A stretch of 64,000 bases of DNA from Diadophis punctatus similis (taxonomy: Eukaryota; Chordata; Lepidosauria; Squamata; Dipsadidae): positions 249,434,856-249,498,855 of the forward strand of contig JALIGW010000002.1 of NCBI GenBank assembly GCA_023053685.1. Direction: 5' to 3'. Shown here one piece after another: positions 45,606 to 56,128 of this stretch. A program made the position numbers and the translations under genes. Below the pieces are notes generated by a model. It ran no database searches, was not told the origin of the DNA, and worked only from the letters and a program-made list of their open reading frames with translations. How positions within the stretch are numbered: the first letter of the stretch is position 1; every line of letters starts with the position of its first letter.

Positions 45606-45970
45606 CTCTGGGGGACATTTACCCTGTAAATTACAGCATGCTATCCAGGAAGTGCTTTATATGTCATCTTGAGTTCCTGAATGAAATGGTAATCAATAAA
45701 AGTTTGGAGTTATTTTATTCCAGATTCTTCCATACAACAGATTCCAGAACCAAAAGCCACTATCGTCACCATCCATACCTTATTAAATCTGCATTAAAAA
45801 TGGCATTGCAGGGTGTATTTCTAAAAAGGTTAGCCTGGTGAGGAGTTTGCCATGTGGTTTGATGGGCTATTCTATTTTTGCCTTTTTTTTTACAATTTTT
45901 TTGGAGGAAAACATTTCTTCTACCATATATAGGCAATCAGACCCTCTTTCTTAGGCTCCATTTTCTAGGC

Positions 45971-46280
45971 CCGTGCCAGAGGTGGCACGCAGTGCCAGAG
46001 GTGGCACGCAGAGCAGTCACCAGCTGCTGTTCTGGGTTCCGTCAACGCATAGGCGCACCAGACAGCTCTCTTCTGGGTTCAATCGCATGCATGCACGCCG
46101 GCCAGCTAGTCTTCCTGCAAAGACCAGTTGGCTGGCGCGCATGTACGCGAAGGAACCCGAAAGAGCAGCTGGCCGCCGCTCGTATGCGCGCCGGCCAGCT
46201 GCTTTCATCTGGGTTTTGGCACTCTGGCGCGCATGCTCTCCAGTTTCAATACTTGGTGTCGAAAAGGTTAACCATCACTG
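45971..46280. mobile_element. hAT-like MITE, left end degenerate
   Basis: The right end AAAAGGTTAACCATCACTG resembles the GGTTCGCCATCACTG end at 48951. Flanks TTCTAGGC and TTCTAAGC (7 of 8) fit an 8-bp duplication. GC-rich interior with GCGCGCATG repeats. Confidence 0.55.
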
Positions 46281-46899
46281 TTCTAAGCCCTGTTGCATAA
46301 GTTTCTCTGTGTGACCTAATAGAGACTTCAGTATAAGCACATTTACAGAATTTACACATGGCATATTTAGGAGATATAAAATTTCCTCCTTCAAGAATGA
46401 AGCTTGATGGTTGATGTTCTTGGATGCAGCCCTGGCCAGCAGGAGTGAAACTAGTTCCCATGGAGTGTCTGGCCTTAGGATGCTGCCATGTCCTCAAATC
46501 CTGGGATCCACAGGAAATCAGTCATAAAGTTTTGGGATGTAGAGAGGTTTTGATCTCCACTGAGAGTCCATGAACTTTTAGGGCTCGGCCCATGGCTAAT
46601 CTTCGTAAGCTAAGCAGCATCACATTTCACTAGGCTAAGTTGCAAAGGTCGGTTGCTAGAAGTCAAAAACGACTTGATAGCATTTAATCGGTGGAAACAT
46701 ATCGCAAACGCCTTAAGTAGAAACGGGAGAAGCATGTTTTTCTGCCTCCTATCTGGAGATGGTGGTCAAAAGAGGCAATACCTGTGCCTAGAAAGCGGAT
46801 AATACCTGTGGTTGAGCTTAAAGGAGTTAAAACCATCGAGTACTGTATTGCTAGAAAGGTTGGAAGGCGAGGGAAGAGAAGAAGAAATTCCAGTTGCCT

Positions 46900-47014
46900 T
46901 TTGACAAACCACCTTTGGGACAGCACAACTTCCTCTTCCGGATCGCTCATGGGAGGAAAGTGGTGTGCAGAGCGGCTTTTGTGCTCTTCCCAAGGTCGAA
47001 GCAGCAGCTGGAAT
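46900..47014 (+). promoter_or_regulatory. Candidate promoter/first exon of zinc-finger unit C
   Basis: CTTCCTCTTCCGGATCGC lies near 46928, and the exon ends GGAAT|GTGAGT at 47014. The last exon base differs (T for G) from the other three units, which may weaken the donor. Confidence 0.4.
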
Positions 47015-47289
47015 GTGAGTTGAGGGCAGGTGGGAGGAGAGTCCGGGAGCAAGTTCGGCTGTTCGTTTCCTCCACGGCCTGGAAGCAGAGAAGCAACTGG
47101 GTTGAAACATGTCAGCTGCTGCTGCTGGTGGTTCCTCCCCTGCCCAAATTTAAGCCCACTGGTGCTGCACGCTGTGAAACTGTTGGCTGCAGGTTTCTGC
47201 TGGTGGGAAGATTTAAAAAGTCTCCTTCAAGTTAAGGTTGATTCTTTGGGAATGGCTTCCCTCCAGAGGTTGTGGGTGCGTCATCACTG

Positions 47290-50082
47290 GGGGTTTGTGA
47301 CAGAGCTGGAAGGGACCTTGCAGGTCTTTTATTCAGACGCCCTGCTCAAGCAGGCGACCCAATATCATTTCAGACAAATGGCTGTCCTGTCATCTGTTTA
47401 AAAGCCTCCAGCGATGGAGCCCCCACAACTTCTGAAGGCAAACCCTTCCACTGGTTAACTGTTCTTAGTGTCAGGAAATTTCTCCTTAGTTCTAAGTTGC
47501 TTCTCTCCTTGATTAGTTTCCATCCAGTTTCTTGTCCTGCCTTCAGGGGCTTTGGATAATAGATTTACACCCACCCACCCCTTTGTAGCAATTCCTCAAG
47601 TATTGGAAGACTGCTATCACATCACCCCTTTCACTAGACTAGACATACCCAATTCCTGCAACCCTTCTTTTTATTTTAGCTTCCAGCCCCCTAATATCTT
47701 TGTTGCTCTTTTCTGCATTCTTTCCAGAGTCTCAACATCTTTTTTATGATATGGTGGCCAAACTATTTGCAATTTTCTAAGTGTGGTCTTACTCTTTATA
47801 AAGTGGTACTAGTACTCCACATGATCTTGATTCTCTCTCTCTCTGTTAATGCAGCCTAGTCTTGTATTGGCTTTTTTTGCCGCTGCAATACACTGCTGGC
47901 TCATATCTAAATGATTGTCCACTAGGACTTCAAGGTCCCTCTCATAGTTACTGCTTGAGCCAGATTCTACCTATTCTGTACAAGTACATTTGGTTTTTCT
48001 TGCATAAGTGTAAAACCTTATTTTTTTCCCCTCCATCGAATTTCATTTTATTAGGTAGGACCCAGTGTTCTCTGTCTTGGGGCTATCTTCTGAGGTGTTG
48101 GCTATTCCTGCCAACTTGGTGTCATTTGCAAATTTGATGCATTCCCGTTCGATTCCCTCATCTAAGGCATTTACAAAGATATTAAAGAGTACTAAAACAA
48201 AACCTTGGGGTACCCACTGCTTACTTCCCTCCATATAGATATAGTTTCATTAAGGAATACACTGAGAGTGGTTTGTCAGCCAGTTATGAATCCATCTGTG
48301 TGGATGGATGTACCTATCCCACATTTTTCTAATTTACCAAGAAGTAGGTTATGGTCAACTTTGTCAATTGCCTTACTGAAATCCAATTATACTATGTATT
48401 TGATTGGTCTGCTAATTTAGTCACTTTGTGTAAGAATGAAATAACATTTGTTTGGAATGATCTGTTTTTGACAAACGCATGTTAACTTCTGGTTATATAT
48501 TTGCTTACTTCTAGGTCAGTGATGGCGAACCTTTTTTTCCTCGGGTGCCGAAAGTGCATGCGCGTGTGCTATCGCACATGCGCGAGTGCCAACACCCATA
48601 ATTCACTGCCTGGGAAGGGCAAAAATGGCCTCCCCCGCCCGCCCAGAGGCCCTCTGGAGGCCAGAAATGGCCCATTTCCCAACTTCTGGTGGGCCAGGTA
48701 GGCCCATTTTTCGCCCTCCCTAGGCTCCAGAGGCTTCCCTGGAGCATGGGGAGAGCAAAAACGCCCTCCCCCGTCCCCCCGGAGGCCCCCCAGAAGCCAA
48801 AAACGCCCTCCCAGAGCCTCTGTGCAAGCCAAAAATCAGCTGGCCGGCACGCACATGCGCACTGGAGCTGAGCTAGGCAATGGCTCGCGTGCTGGCAGAT
48901 ATGGCTCCGCGTGCCACCTGTGGCACGCGTGCCATAGGTTCGCCATCACTGTTCTAGGTGTTTGCAGATCTTTTGTTTCATTATTTTTTCCAGGATCTTC
49001 CCAGTTAGTGATGTCAGGCTAATTGGCCTGTAGTTTTGTGGATCCATTTTTCTTCCCCTTTTTTGCCGATGGGAACTACATCAGCTCTTTTCCAGTCCAC
49101 CGGTAGTTTCTTGGTGCATGAAGATCATTGAAAGATATGGTTCAATGGTTCTTAGATCACGTCTGCCGGCTCCTTCAGAACTCTGGGATGTAATCAATCT
49201 TGTCCTGCTAATTAGAACTTGTCTAGAATGGACAGGTGTTCTCTTAACATTTTCTTGCATGTTTTAATTTGTATTCCTAGTCTGCCTTTTACAATTCTGT
49301 TTTTGGTAGGTTTGGCTATTTTTTCTTTTTGCCTGAAGATATATGCAAATAAAGAATTAAGTAGCTCTGCTGTGTCTCTACTGCCTGTCACTTTTTTTGC
49401 TATCATCTCCCATTAGTGGACTGACTGTTTCCTTGACTTTTTTCTTCTTTTATACATGTTTTAAAATAATTTTTGACATTTGTTGCCAGTCTTAGTTCAT
49501 TCTCAGCATGAGCTTGATTTCATGCAGATTCGGGCTATATGCTGCTATTCTACCTTAGTTATGTGTCTCTCTTTCCATTTTTTATACTTATCCTTTTTGT
49601 CTTTCAGTTGATCAGAGAGATCTTTATGCAACCATGCTGGTTTCTGCTTGGATGTCTTGTTTTTCCTTTTTAGTGATATTGTGTCAGACTGGGCTTATAT
49701 GATAATATTTTCCAGTATTTCCCACACCCCTTGTGTTGTTTTCTCCTTTAGGATTTTTAACCATGAAATTTTTCTTAGGCTCTGAATTTGTTAAAATCAG
49801 CTCTTCTAACGTTTGAGATACTTGTTGGATTATATTCTATTGCTTGTGTTTCCATTATATTGAATTCCAGTAAGATGTGGTCAGTCGCCCAAGGTTCCGA
49901 CAACTTCAACTCCTTCTATCACTTCTCTGTTAGAAAGAATTAGGTCAAGTGTAGTTTTTCCTCTAGTTCCCTCCTCTATCTTTTGGATGACAAAGTTGTC
50001 AGCTAAGTTGGTTAGGAATCTATTCAATCTCTTACTTGCTGTAGAGTTTGTCTCCCAGTTGATATCAGGGTAGTTAAAGAAG
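47290..50082 (-). mobile_element. CR1 LINE, degenerate, interrupted by a hAT-like MITE (unit C)
   Basis: Minus-strand colinear with the CR1 of units A and B: endonuclease remnant SDINWETNSTASK-like at 50070 (here YPDINWE), DLILSNREVIEG at 49940, RT remnant FANDTKLAGIANTSED at 48130. It has no L3 insertion. A deletion at 50082 removed about 500 bp toward the TAGTCCTC repeat. No catalytic frame survives. Confidence 0.85.
48517..48951. mobile_element. hAT-like MITE, 435 bp (CAGTGATGGCGAACC ends)
   Basis: Left end CAGTGATGGCGAACC and right end GGTTCGCCATCACTG are perfect inverted repeats. The 8-bp duplication TTCTAGGT is perfect (48509-48516 and 48952-48959). The interior is GC-rich with GCACGCGTGCC and GCATGCGCG palindromes. 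It is inserted in the unit C CR1 and absent from units A and B. Confidence 0.9.
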
Positions 50083-50383
50083 ATGCACCAATTCAGGTTC
50101 TGCCAATCGTTGCACATTTATAATGGCCACAGCATCCCACACTCATGATCCCCATTTGTGACCTTCCCAGCTAGCTTCTGATAAGCAAAATCAGTGGATA
50201 TACTGGCAGGAAATTGCAAGTCACAGTCATATGAAATTGCCTTTAACAACCCACAGTGTTTTGCTTAACAACTCCAGAGGAACAGATGTAAGTTGGCACT
50301 GTCATGTGACATCATGCTTAATGATTGAGCTGCTTAGTGACACAGATATCAGTTCCAATTGTGGTAGGTTAAGTGAGGACTAA
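50083..50383. repeat. TAGTCCTC-family repeat, left part lost (unit C)
   Basis: It carries GGTAGGTTAAGTGAGGACTA at the right end and the CATCCCACACTCATGATCCC block. The left third is gone through the deletion that joins it to the CR1. Confidence 0.6.
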
Positions 50384-51562
50384 TTGAACAAGGATATCAC
50401 CAGAGTGGTTGTTGATGGTATTGTCTGCTCTTATTTGCAGCTGAGGACTTCCATGAGCAAAATTGGTGCTTCAAAGCTTGCAGAGGCTTTTGGCATCATT
50501 TCATCAGTTAAAGCCCCCACATCCCTAAATTTAGCTCAGAAGGTTTGACTAACCATATATTTGATGATATAGTTGATTGACCCAACTAAATAACTGAATT
50601 TGATTGAATGGATATTTCAACATGGATCTTAGTACTCTTCCATATGAATCATCAATAATGTAAATTATTCGAGTATTGGGGCATGTTTGTTTTTTCATTG
50701 CAATATATACTTTTTCTTTTTTCACATCATCTCTAACCATTTTATAAACAATTAAAGTTGCACTTTTCTTTGAATCTTACAGACAAACAGGATGGCAATA
50801 AGAGCACTTTGAACAGCTGTAAAATAACAAGCAAAAAGTTAAAAATGGAAGAAAATAAAGCCAGAAATCAAAATATTTTCCATTTCCTTCAGAAAACCAT
50901 ACAATGGTGCTCCTCCTCCAGCAGCTGTTAGACAAAAGAGAGAAAATCAAGAAAGAATAAGCAGATTATGCAGAATTCAAGGATACATTACATGAAAAGT
51001 GAAGGGAGATTATTTTTTCATTCAGCAAAAAAGGGAAATATCTGGAAGTCAGTGGGGAGGAAGCTGTAAAGTCAGGTCACGTAGAACAGACAGTAATGCA
51101 GGCCTCTCCCTCTGAGGAAAAAAACGGCTTGAATGGAAGCAGCACTAAACAAGGAATTGTCCATATTTTTTACCTCAAGAATAAAGCTCCATAATTTTGC
51201 CTATTGTGGGAAAAGCAGAGATTGCAAATAACAGCTGATTATGCACAAGAGGAGCCAGAAAAGGGAAAAGCCATATAAATTACCTGAATGTGGCAAAAGC
51301 TTTGGTCAGAACAAATTCCTTGTGGTTTGTGGAAGCACCTCCACACAAGAGGGAAGCTACAAAAGTGCTCCCAATGCGGCAAATGCTTTAGTGAACATGG
51401 CAACATTGTGATACACCAGAAGACACACAGGAGGGAGAAAACGGAAGACTGTGAAAGTTTCATTAGAAATTCCCAGGTCATGGGACACTAAAGGGGCACA
51501 CATGAATAACACCAGTTGAACATCTTTTCTGTGGGAAATGTTTCAGTAAGAATTCCATCCTG

Positions 51563-53014
51563 GTGAAGCAACCGAGGACTCAAACAAAACCCTTTGAATG
51601 TCCTGATTGTTGTAAAATTTTCAGTTATAATTCCACCTTGGTGATAGACCAGAGGAATCATAAAGGAGAAAAACCCATTCAATATCCTGATTGTGGGAGA
51701 AGTTTCAGTCATAATTCCCGCCTGGTAATACATCAGAGGATTCACTCCATGGAGAAACCTTATGAGTGTCAAGATTGTGGGAAAGGTTTCATTAGAAATT
51801 CACACCTCCTGAGGCACAACACCACTCACACAGGAGAGAAATCCTTTGACTGTCCTGACTGTCGGAAAGGTTTTTGTGATAATTCTGGCCTGGTGATACA
51901 CCAGAGGAGACACACAGGAAAGAAACCGTTTGAATGTGCTATCTGTGGGAAAATCTTTAGTGATAATTCTAGCCTGGTGAAACACCAGAGGACTCACACA
52001 GGAGAGAAACCCTTTGAATGTCCTGACTGTGGGAAATGCTACAGTCAGAATTCCCACCTGGTGATACACCAGAGAACTCACACAGGAGAGAAACCCTTTG
52101 AATGTCCTATCTGTGGGAAAAGCTTTAGTGATCATTCCAATCTGCTGACACACCAGAGGACTCACACAGGAGAGAAACCCTTTGAATGTCCTGACTGTGG
52201 GAAACGTTACAGTCAGAATTCCCACCTGGTGATACACCAGAGGACTCACACAGGAGAGAAACCCTTTGAATGTCCTATCTGTGGGAAAAGCTTTAGTGAT
52301 AATTCCAATCTGCTGACACACCAGAGGACTCACACAGGAGAGAAACCCTTTGAATGTCCTGACTGTGGGAAACGTTACAGTCAGAATTCCCACCTGGTGA
52401 TACACCAGTGGACTCACACAGGAGAGAAACCCTTTGAATGTCCTATCTGTGGAAAAAGCTGTAGTGATAATTCCAATCTGCTGACACACCAGAGGACTCA
52501 CACAGGAGAGAAACCCTTTGAATGTCCTGACTGTGGGAAACGTTACAGTCAGAATTCCCACCTAGTGATACACCAGAGGACTCACACAGGAGAGAAACCC
52601 TTTGAATGTCCTATCTGTGGGAAAAGTTTTAGTAATAATTCTAGCCTGGTGAAACACCAGAGCACTCACACAGGAGAGAAACCCTTTGAATGTCCTGACT
52701 GTGGGAGATGTTTCAGTCGTAATTCCCACCTGGTGATACACCGGAGGACTCACACAGGAGAGAAACCCTTTGAATGTCCTGGTTGTGGGAAAAGTTTTAG
52801 TCACAGTTCCAGCCTGGTGACACACCAGAGGACTCACACAGGAGAGAAACCCTTTGAATGTCCTATCTGTAGGAAAGGCTTTTGTGATACTTCCAGCCTG
52901 GTGAGACACGAGAGGACTCACACCATGGAGAAATCTTTGAAATGTTCAGCCTGTGGACATTATTTCAAGCATCAATCATCCCTTATTGCACACAAGGTAA
53001 GGAATAGTAGATGA
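51563..53014 (+). CDS. C2H2 poly-zinc-finger protein, 16 fingers plus conserved C-terminus (unit C)
   Basis: 483 codons. Fingers 3-16 have complete Cys2His2 sets with TGEKPF linkers. Finger 1 has Asp for its first His, finger 2 has Tyr for its first Cys, and finger 11 has Cys for the core Phe (CGKSCSDNS). The end (KCSACGHYFKHQSSLIAHK) lacks the second His and stops shortly after; the same end is seen shifted out of frame in unit B. Fingers 6-13 are four copies of a two-finger module. The frame is open from 51506 with only GTG early; the first ATG is at 51749 in the HSMEKPYE linker. No effector domain. Probably a nuclear DNA-binding protein if transcribed. Confidence 0.7.
   Translation: MKQPRTQTKPFECPDCCKIFSYNSTLVIDQRNHKGEKPIQYPDCGRSFSHNSRLVIHQRIHSMEKPYECQDCGKGFIRNSHLLRHNTTHTGEKSFDCPDCRKGFCDNSGLVIHQRRHTGKKPFECAICGKIFSDNSSLVKHQRTHTGEKPFECPDCGKCYSQNSHLVIHQRTHTGEKPFECPICGKSFSDHSNLLTHQRTHTGEKPFECPDCGKRYSQNSHLVIHQRTHTGEKPFECPICGKSFSDNSNLLTHQRTHTGEKPFECPDCGKRYSQNSHLVIHQWTHTGEKPFECPICGKSCSDNSNLLTHQRTHTGEKPFECPDCGKRYSQNSHLVIHQRTHTGEKPFECPICGKSFSNNSSLVKHQSTHTGEKPFECPDCGRCFSRNSHLVIHRRTHTGEKPFECPGCGKSFSHSSSLVTHQRTHTGEKPFECPICRKGFCDTSSLVRHERTHTMEKSLKCSACGHYFKHQSSLIAHKVRNSR
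52010..52680 (+). repeat. 168-bp two-finger module repeated four times
   Basis: Within the unit C array the pair [17 protein letters not shown] / [17 protein letters not shown] recurs at 168-bp spacing, with near-identical DNA. The last copy ends in SFSNNSSLVKH. This is a recent tandem expansion of a finger pair, not of single fingers. Confidence 0.85.
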
Positions 53015-54266
53015 GTTTAGTAGATGAAGAATAGTAGATGAGTTTAGAGAATGCTTGAATTTAATTTGTGATCTCCCATTGAAAGTGTAGGTGAGAAATT
53101 GATTGTTTAAATTTTGGCCTGATGCATTTTGCTCAAACATTTCTCAGGATTAAATTTGTAGGTGGAGAGAAAAGAAAAATGGGAAATGGCTAACTACTAA
53201 TTTCTGGTTATCAGCAGAAGCTTCTGGATATTTTGTTTTCCAGAAGTAGTGGAATTCCTCAAGAAGGAATTTTGGGTGGAGCTTTTGTATGTTGATTATG
53301 GAATTCCCACATGTGGAGTTTCAGTCTTCTATCTTGGTTTCATCCAGATTTTAAGCCCCAGAATTCCACAGCCAGAATAAAAGTAGTCCTCAAGATATAG
53401 CTATTATGGGCCTTGAATTACGGTTGCATGTTGTAATGGCTGTTAAGTGAAATTGCTTTCCTTAGCCACCTGAATCCCCCTGCTCTCCCTGAGGCAGCCA
53501 TTAATCAAATGTGTGAGTCACTAAACAGAACATTGTGTACTCGGAGCTGGGGAAAACTCTTGGAGGCCTAGTGCAGGGCTAGGCTTGCCTGCCGTAGTTA
53601 TCTCTAGGCCTCCCCCAACCTCCAAGACATCCTTGTGCTCTGTTTCCTAACCCTTGTGTCCCCTTGGCCCTTCAATCCCCCCCAGGGTCCCCTTACACCT
53701 GACTCCCACCCCTCCCAACCTCACACCCTCCTCCTCCTTACCTTTTGAAGATCTTTGAACCTCATGTTGGGGAGGGAGGGAAGGACATGAATCCTTGGGC
53801 TTCATGACTTTGTCCTGAAAGCAGCCACCATTTCCAGTGGGCCCTGGATTCATCCCTGGTGTGAACTGTGGTAATGGTGCAACGTGCCATACGGCATCCT
53901 GACGCAAGTGGCAGTATAACATACTCATACTTGGCTCACATTCTTCCCTGCCTTCTCGGAAGGGAAGCAAGAGTGAAAGAAAATGCAGTCACGTGGAAAT
54001 GGTTGGAGTACACTTAGAGAAGTTTAGCCAAAAGGAAAAGGATAGTTGATGGTAGATTTTTAAAACATTATTTCCTTAAAAAAAAACACCCTCCAGAAGT
54101 TAAAAGTGTTTTAATCAGCTGAGAAACAGTTTGGACACAGCTTGCATGGGCTGCGCGACAAACTACATGGTGTCTGGCTGTGAGTGGCCGCAGGAGAAGT
54201 CAGGCAGCGGTGCAACGTGTCAGGGTGTGGGGGGCCTGGCTGCGATGGTCCTAGGCTGCAATGTAG
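53015..54266 (+). other. 3' flank of zinc-finger unit C
   Basis: Colinear with 39902-40682 and 42225-42470 of unit B. 53830-54005 is present only here, because the L1 in unit B replaced it. No ORF or RNA gene is seen. Confidence 0.4.
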
Positions 54267-54516
54267 GAGCCGAGGTGGCGCAGTGGTTAAAAGCAGCACT
54301 GCAACCTACTTCAGCTGACTGCTATTCTGCTAGTTCAGCAGTTCAGCTGTTTAAATCTCCACCGGCTCAAGGTTGACTCAGCCTTCCATCCTTCTGAGGT
54401 CGGTAAAATGAGGACCCAGATTGTTGGGAGCAATATGCTGAACTCTGTAAACTGCTTAGAGAGGGCTGTAAAACACTATGAAGCGGTATATAAGTCTAAG
54501 TGCTATTGCTATTGCT
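54267..54516 (+). mobile_element. Sauria/Squam-type SINE, full length
   Basis: It has head GAGCCGAGGTGGCGCAGTGG, a degenerate B box (CAGCTGTTTAAATCTCC), body GACTCAGCCTTCCATCC and AAAATGAGGACCCAG, and tail AAGCGGTATATAAGTCTAAG followed by (TGCTAT)n. It is absent from the matching place in unit B near 42470, so it post-dates the duplication. Confidence 0.9.
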
Positions 54517-55047
54517 AAGGTAAGCGGGTAAGACATGCCCCTGACGCTTATTTTGGGGCCCAAAAGAAAATAAAACTGGGTCTTATTTTTGGGGAAACAC
54601 GGGTACGTATATATGTGTAATCTGTCCCCACACTTCCAGATATATTTGACGATTACTCTTTGTAATTCTCTGAACTCATGATTGACCCAAGTCAACAAAT
54701 AAATTCCATAACTGAATGGGTATTTGACATGTATATTGGAAATGTAAATAATGAATGTAAGAGGTTAAGTTAGCATTTTGGCATCTTTGCCTTTTATTGT
54801 AATGTATGCCTTTGGATATGTGTTTTTTTTAAATATTGTGCAGCCATTTTATAAACCATATTTAAACACCCTTTTATGTGAATCTTACAGGCGAAAGAAT
54901 GCCAAAAGAGCACTGTGGAGAACTGAATCACAAGCAGCATTAAAATGCAAAGGAAACCAAAGCAGCAATCAAAATCTTATTAGTTCCTCCGGAAATCCCC
55001 AAAACTCTTCTTCCCCAGCAGCTTACAGACAAGGAAGACAAAACCAG

Positions 55048-55595
55048 TGACGGAAGTTAGCACCCACCCATCTCCTAGAAAAATGAAATATCCTAGGAAA
55101 TATTGAAAAGGAAGAATATGTTTCCCTGGATGAGGAGAAACATGTTTTAAATACAAAGCAGCTCCCTGCAGCTCCCTGGCCCCCCCTTCAGCTCCAGGGT
55201 GATGGGATTAAGATCTTCACCCTTAGGACATGATAGGATTAGCCCTCTACCACATGGCACCTGGAAAATTACCAGCACTCAAACAAGCTTGGGAGACAGC
55301 CTAAAAGGCTAGCTAAGACCCCCGCCCCAGGGGGGTCTGACCACCAATCGGAGTGCATTACTTACACAGGAACAGAGATGTCACAGCAACAGAGGTCATA
55401 AAAGCAAGGGACTCAGCATCTTTTCTGCCCTTTTCTCTTCACCCTACATCTGGAAGCATGTGATCCACCTTTTCTGTTCAGGAACTCAAGCCATGTGCTC
55501 CTGTCCACCATTAAACCACCTTTCCAAGCAACTTCCATGAATCAAGTGTCTTTTTCCCCACTTGGAATTGAACCCAATAGGATATTCCTTCCAAT
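55048..55595 (+). mobile_element. Solo LTR-like insertion
   Basis: 548 bp inserted in the zinc-finger exon between 5-bp duplications ACCAG (55043-55047 and 55596-55600), starting TG. It has a TATA-like CATAAAAGC (about 55399), a downstream ATTAAA (about 55512) and no ORF. The 43448 paralogue shows the empty site. The 3' end is not a clean CA, so an LTR is the best but not the only reading. The retroelement class cannot be told without internal sequence. Confidence 0.6.
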
Positions 55596-56128
55596 ACCAG
55601 GAAGAGTTTTGAGCTGGACAAAAAAGTAGAGTATCTGGAAGAAACTTATCAAAATATCAAGGGGGATAATTTCCTAGTTTAGAAAAAGAGGGAAATATCT
55701 GGAAGTCAGTGGAAACGAAAAGGTCACTTGGACAGCCAGATAAGGCAGACCGTAATGCAGGCCTCTCCCTGTGAGGAAGGAAACAGTAACTTGAATCAAT
55801 GCTCCATGCAACAACAAGGGATTGAGAGTATTTTTTTTTTTATTGAAAAGTTTTACAAGTACAAAGTACATACAGTTTTTATCTTTTCTACCCCCCCATC
55901 CACCCTCTACCCTTCTCCCCTCCCTCACCCTCCCCCCTCCCCCCTCCCCCCTCCCAGACTTCCCAGAGAAAAACACAAGGTATAAATTCAAAATAAAAAG
56001 TATAAAATTACCTAATACTAAAACAGATTGTTAATTCAAAAATATCTTATCCTTTCTTAACTCTTTGTTATGCATAAGCTTGAAAGTATAATCTATTATT
56101 TCTTCAAACAGCAAACAAAAAATGCTAT

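Larger units (their letters stand above)
50783..53014 (+). other. Zinc-finger terminal exon of unit C
   Basis: The exon begins after TTGAATCTTACAG (50782). Its linker (50783-51240) and first fingers (51240-51505) have stops and frame changes like those of unit B, so the open array cannot be reached in frame from the acceptor. From 51506 to the stop at 53014 it is uninterrupted, including the conserved C-terminal end. It is the best preserved 3' half in the window. Confidence 0.6.

Noticed and set aside
52010..52680. Regular 84/168-bp repeats resembling a CRISPR array
   Set aside because: The repeats have no unique spacers and translate as C2H2 fingers; the genome is vertebrate.
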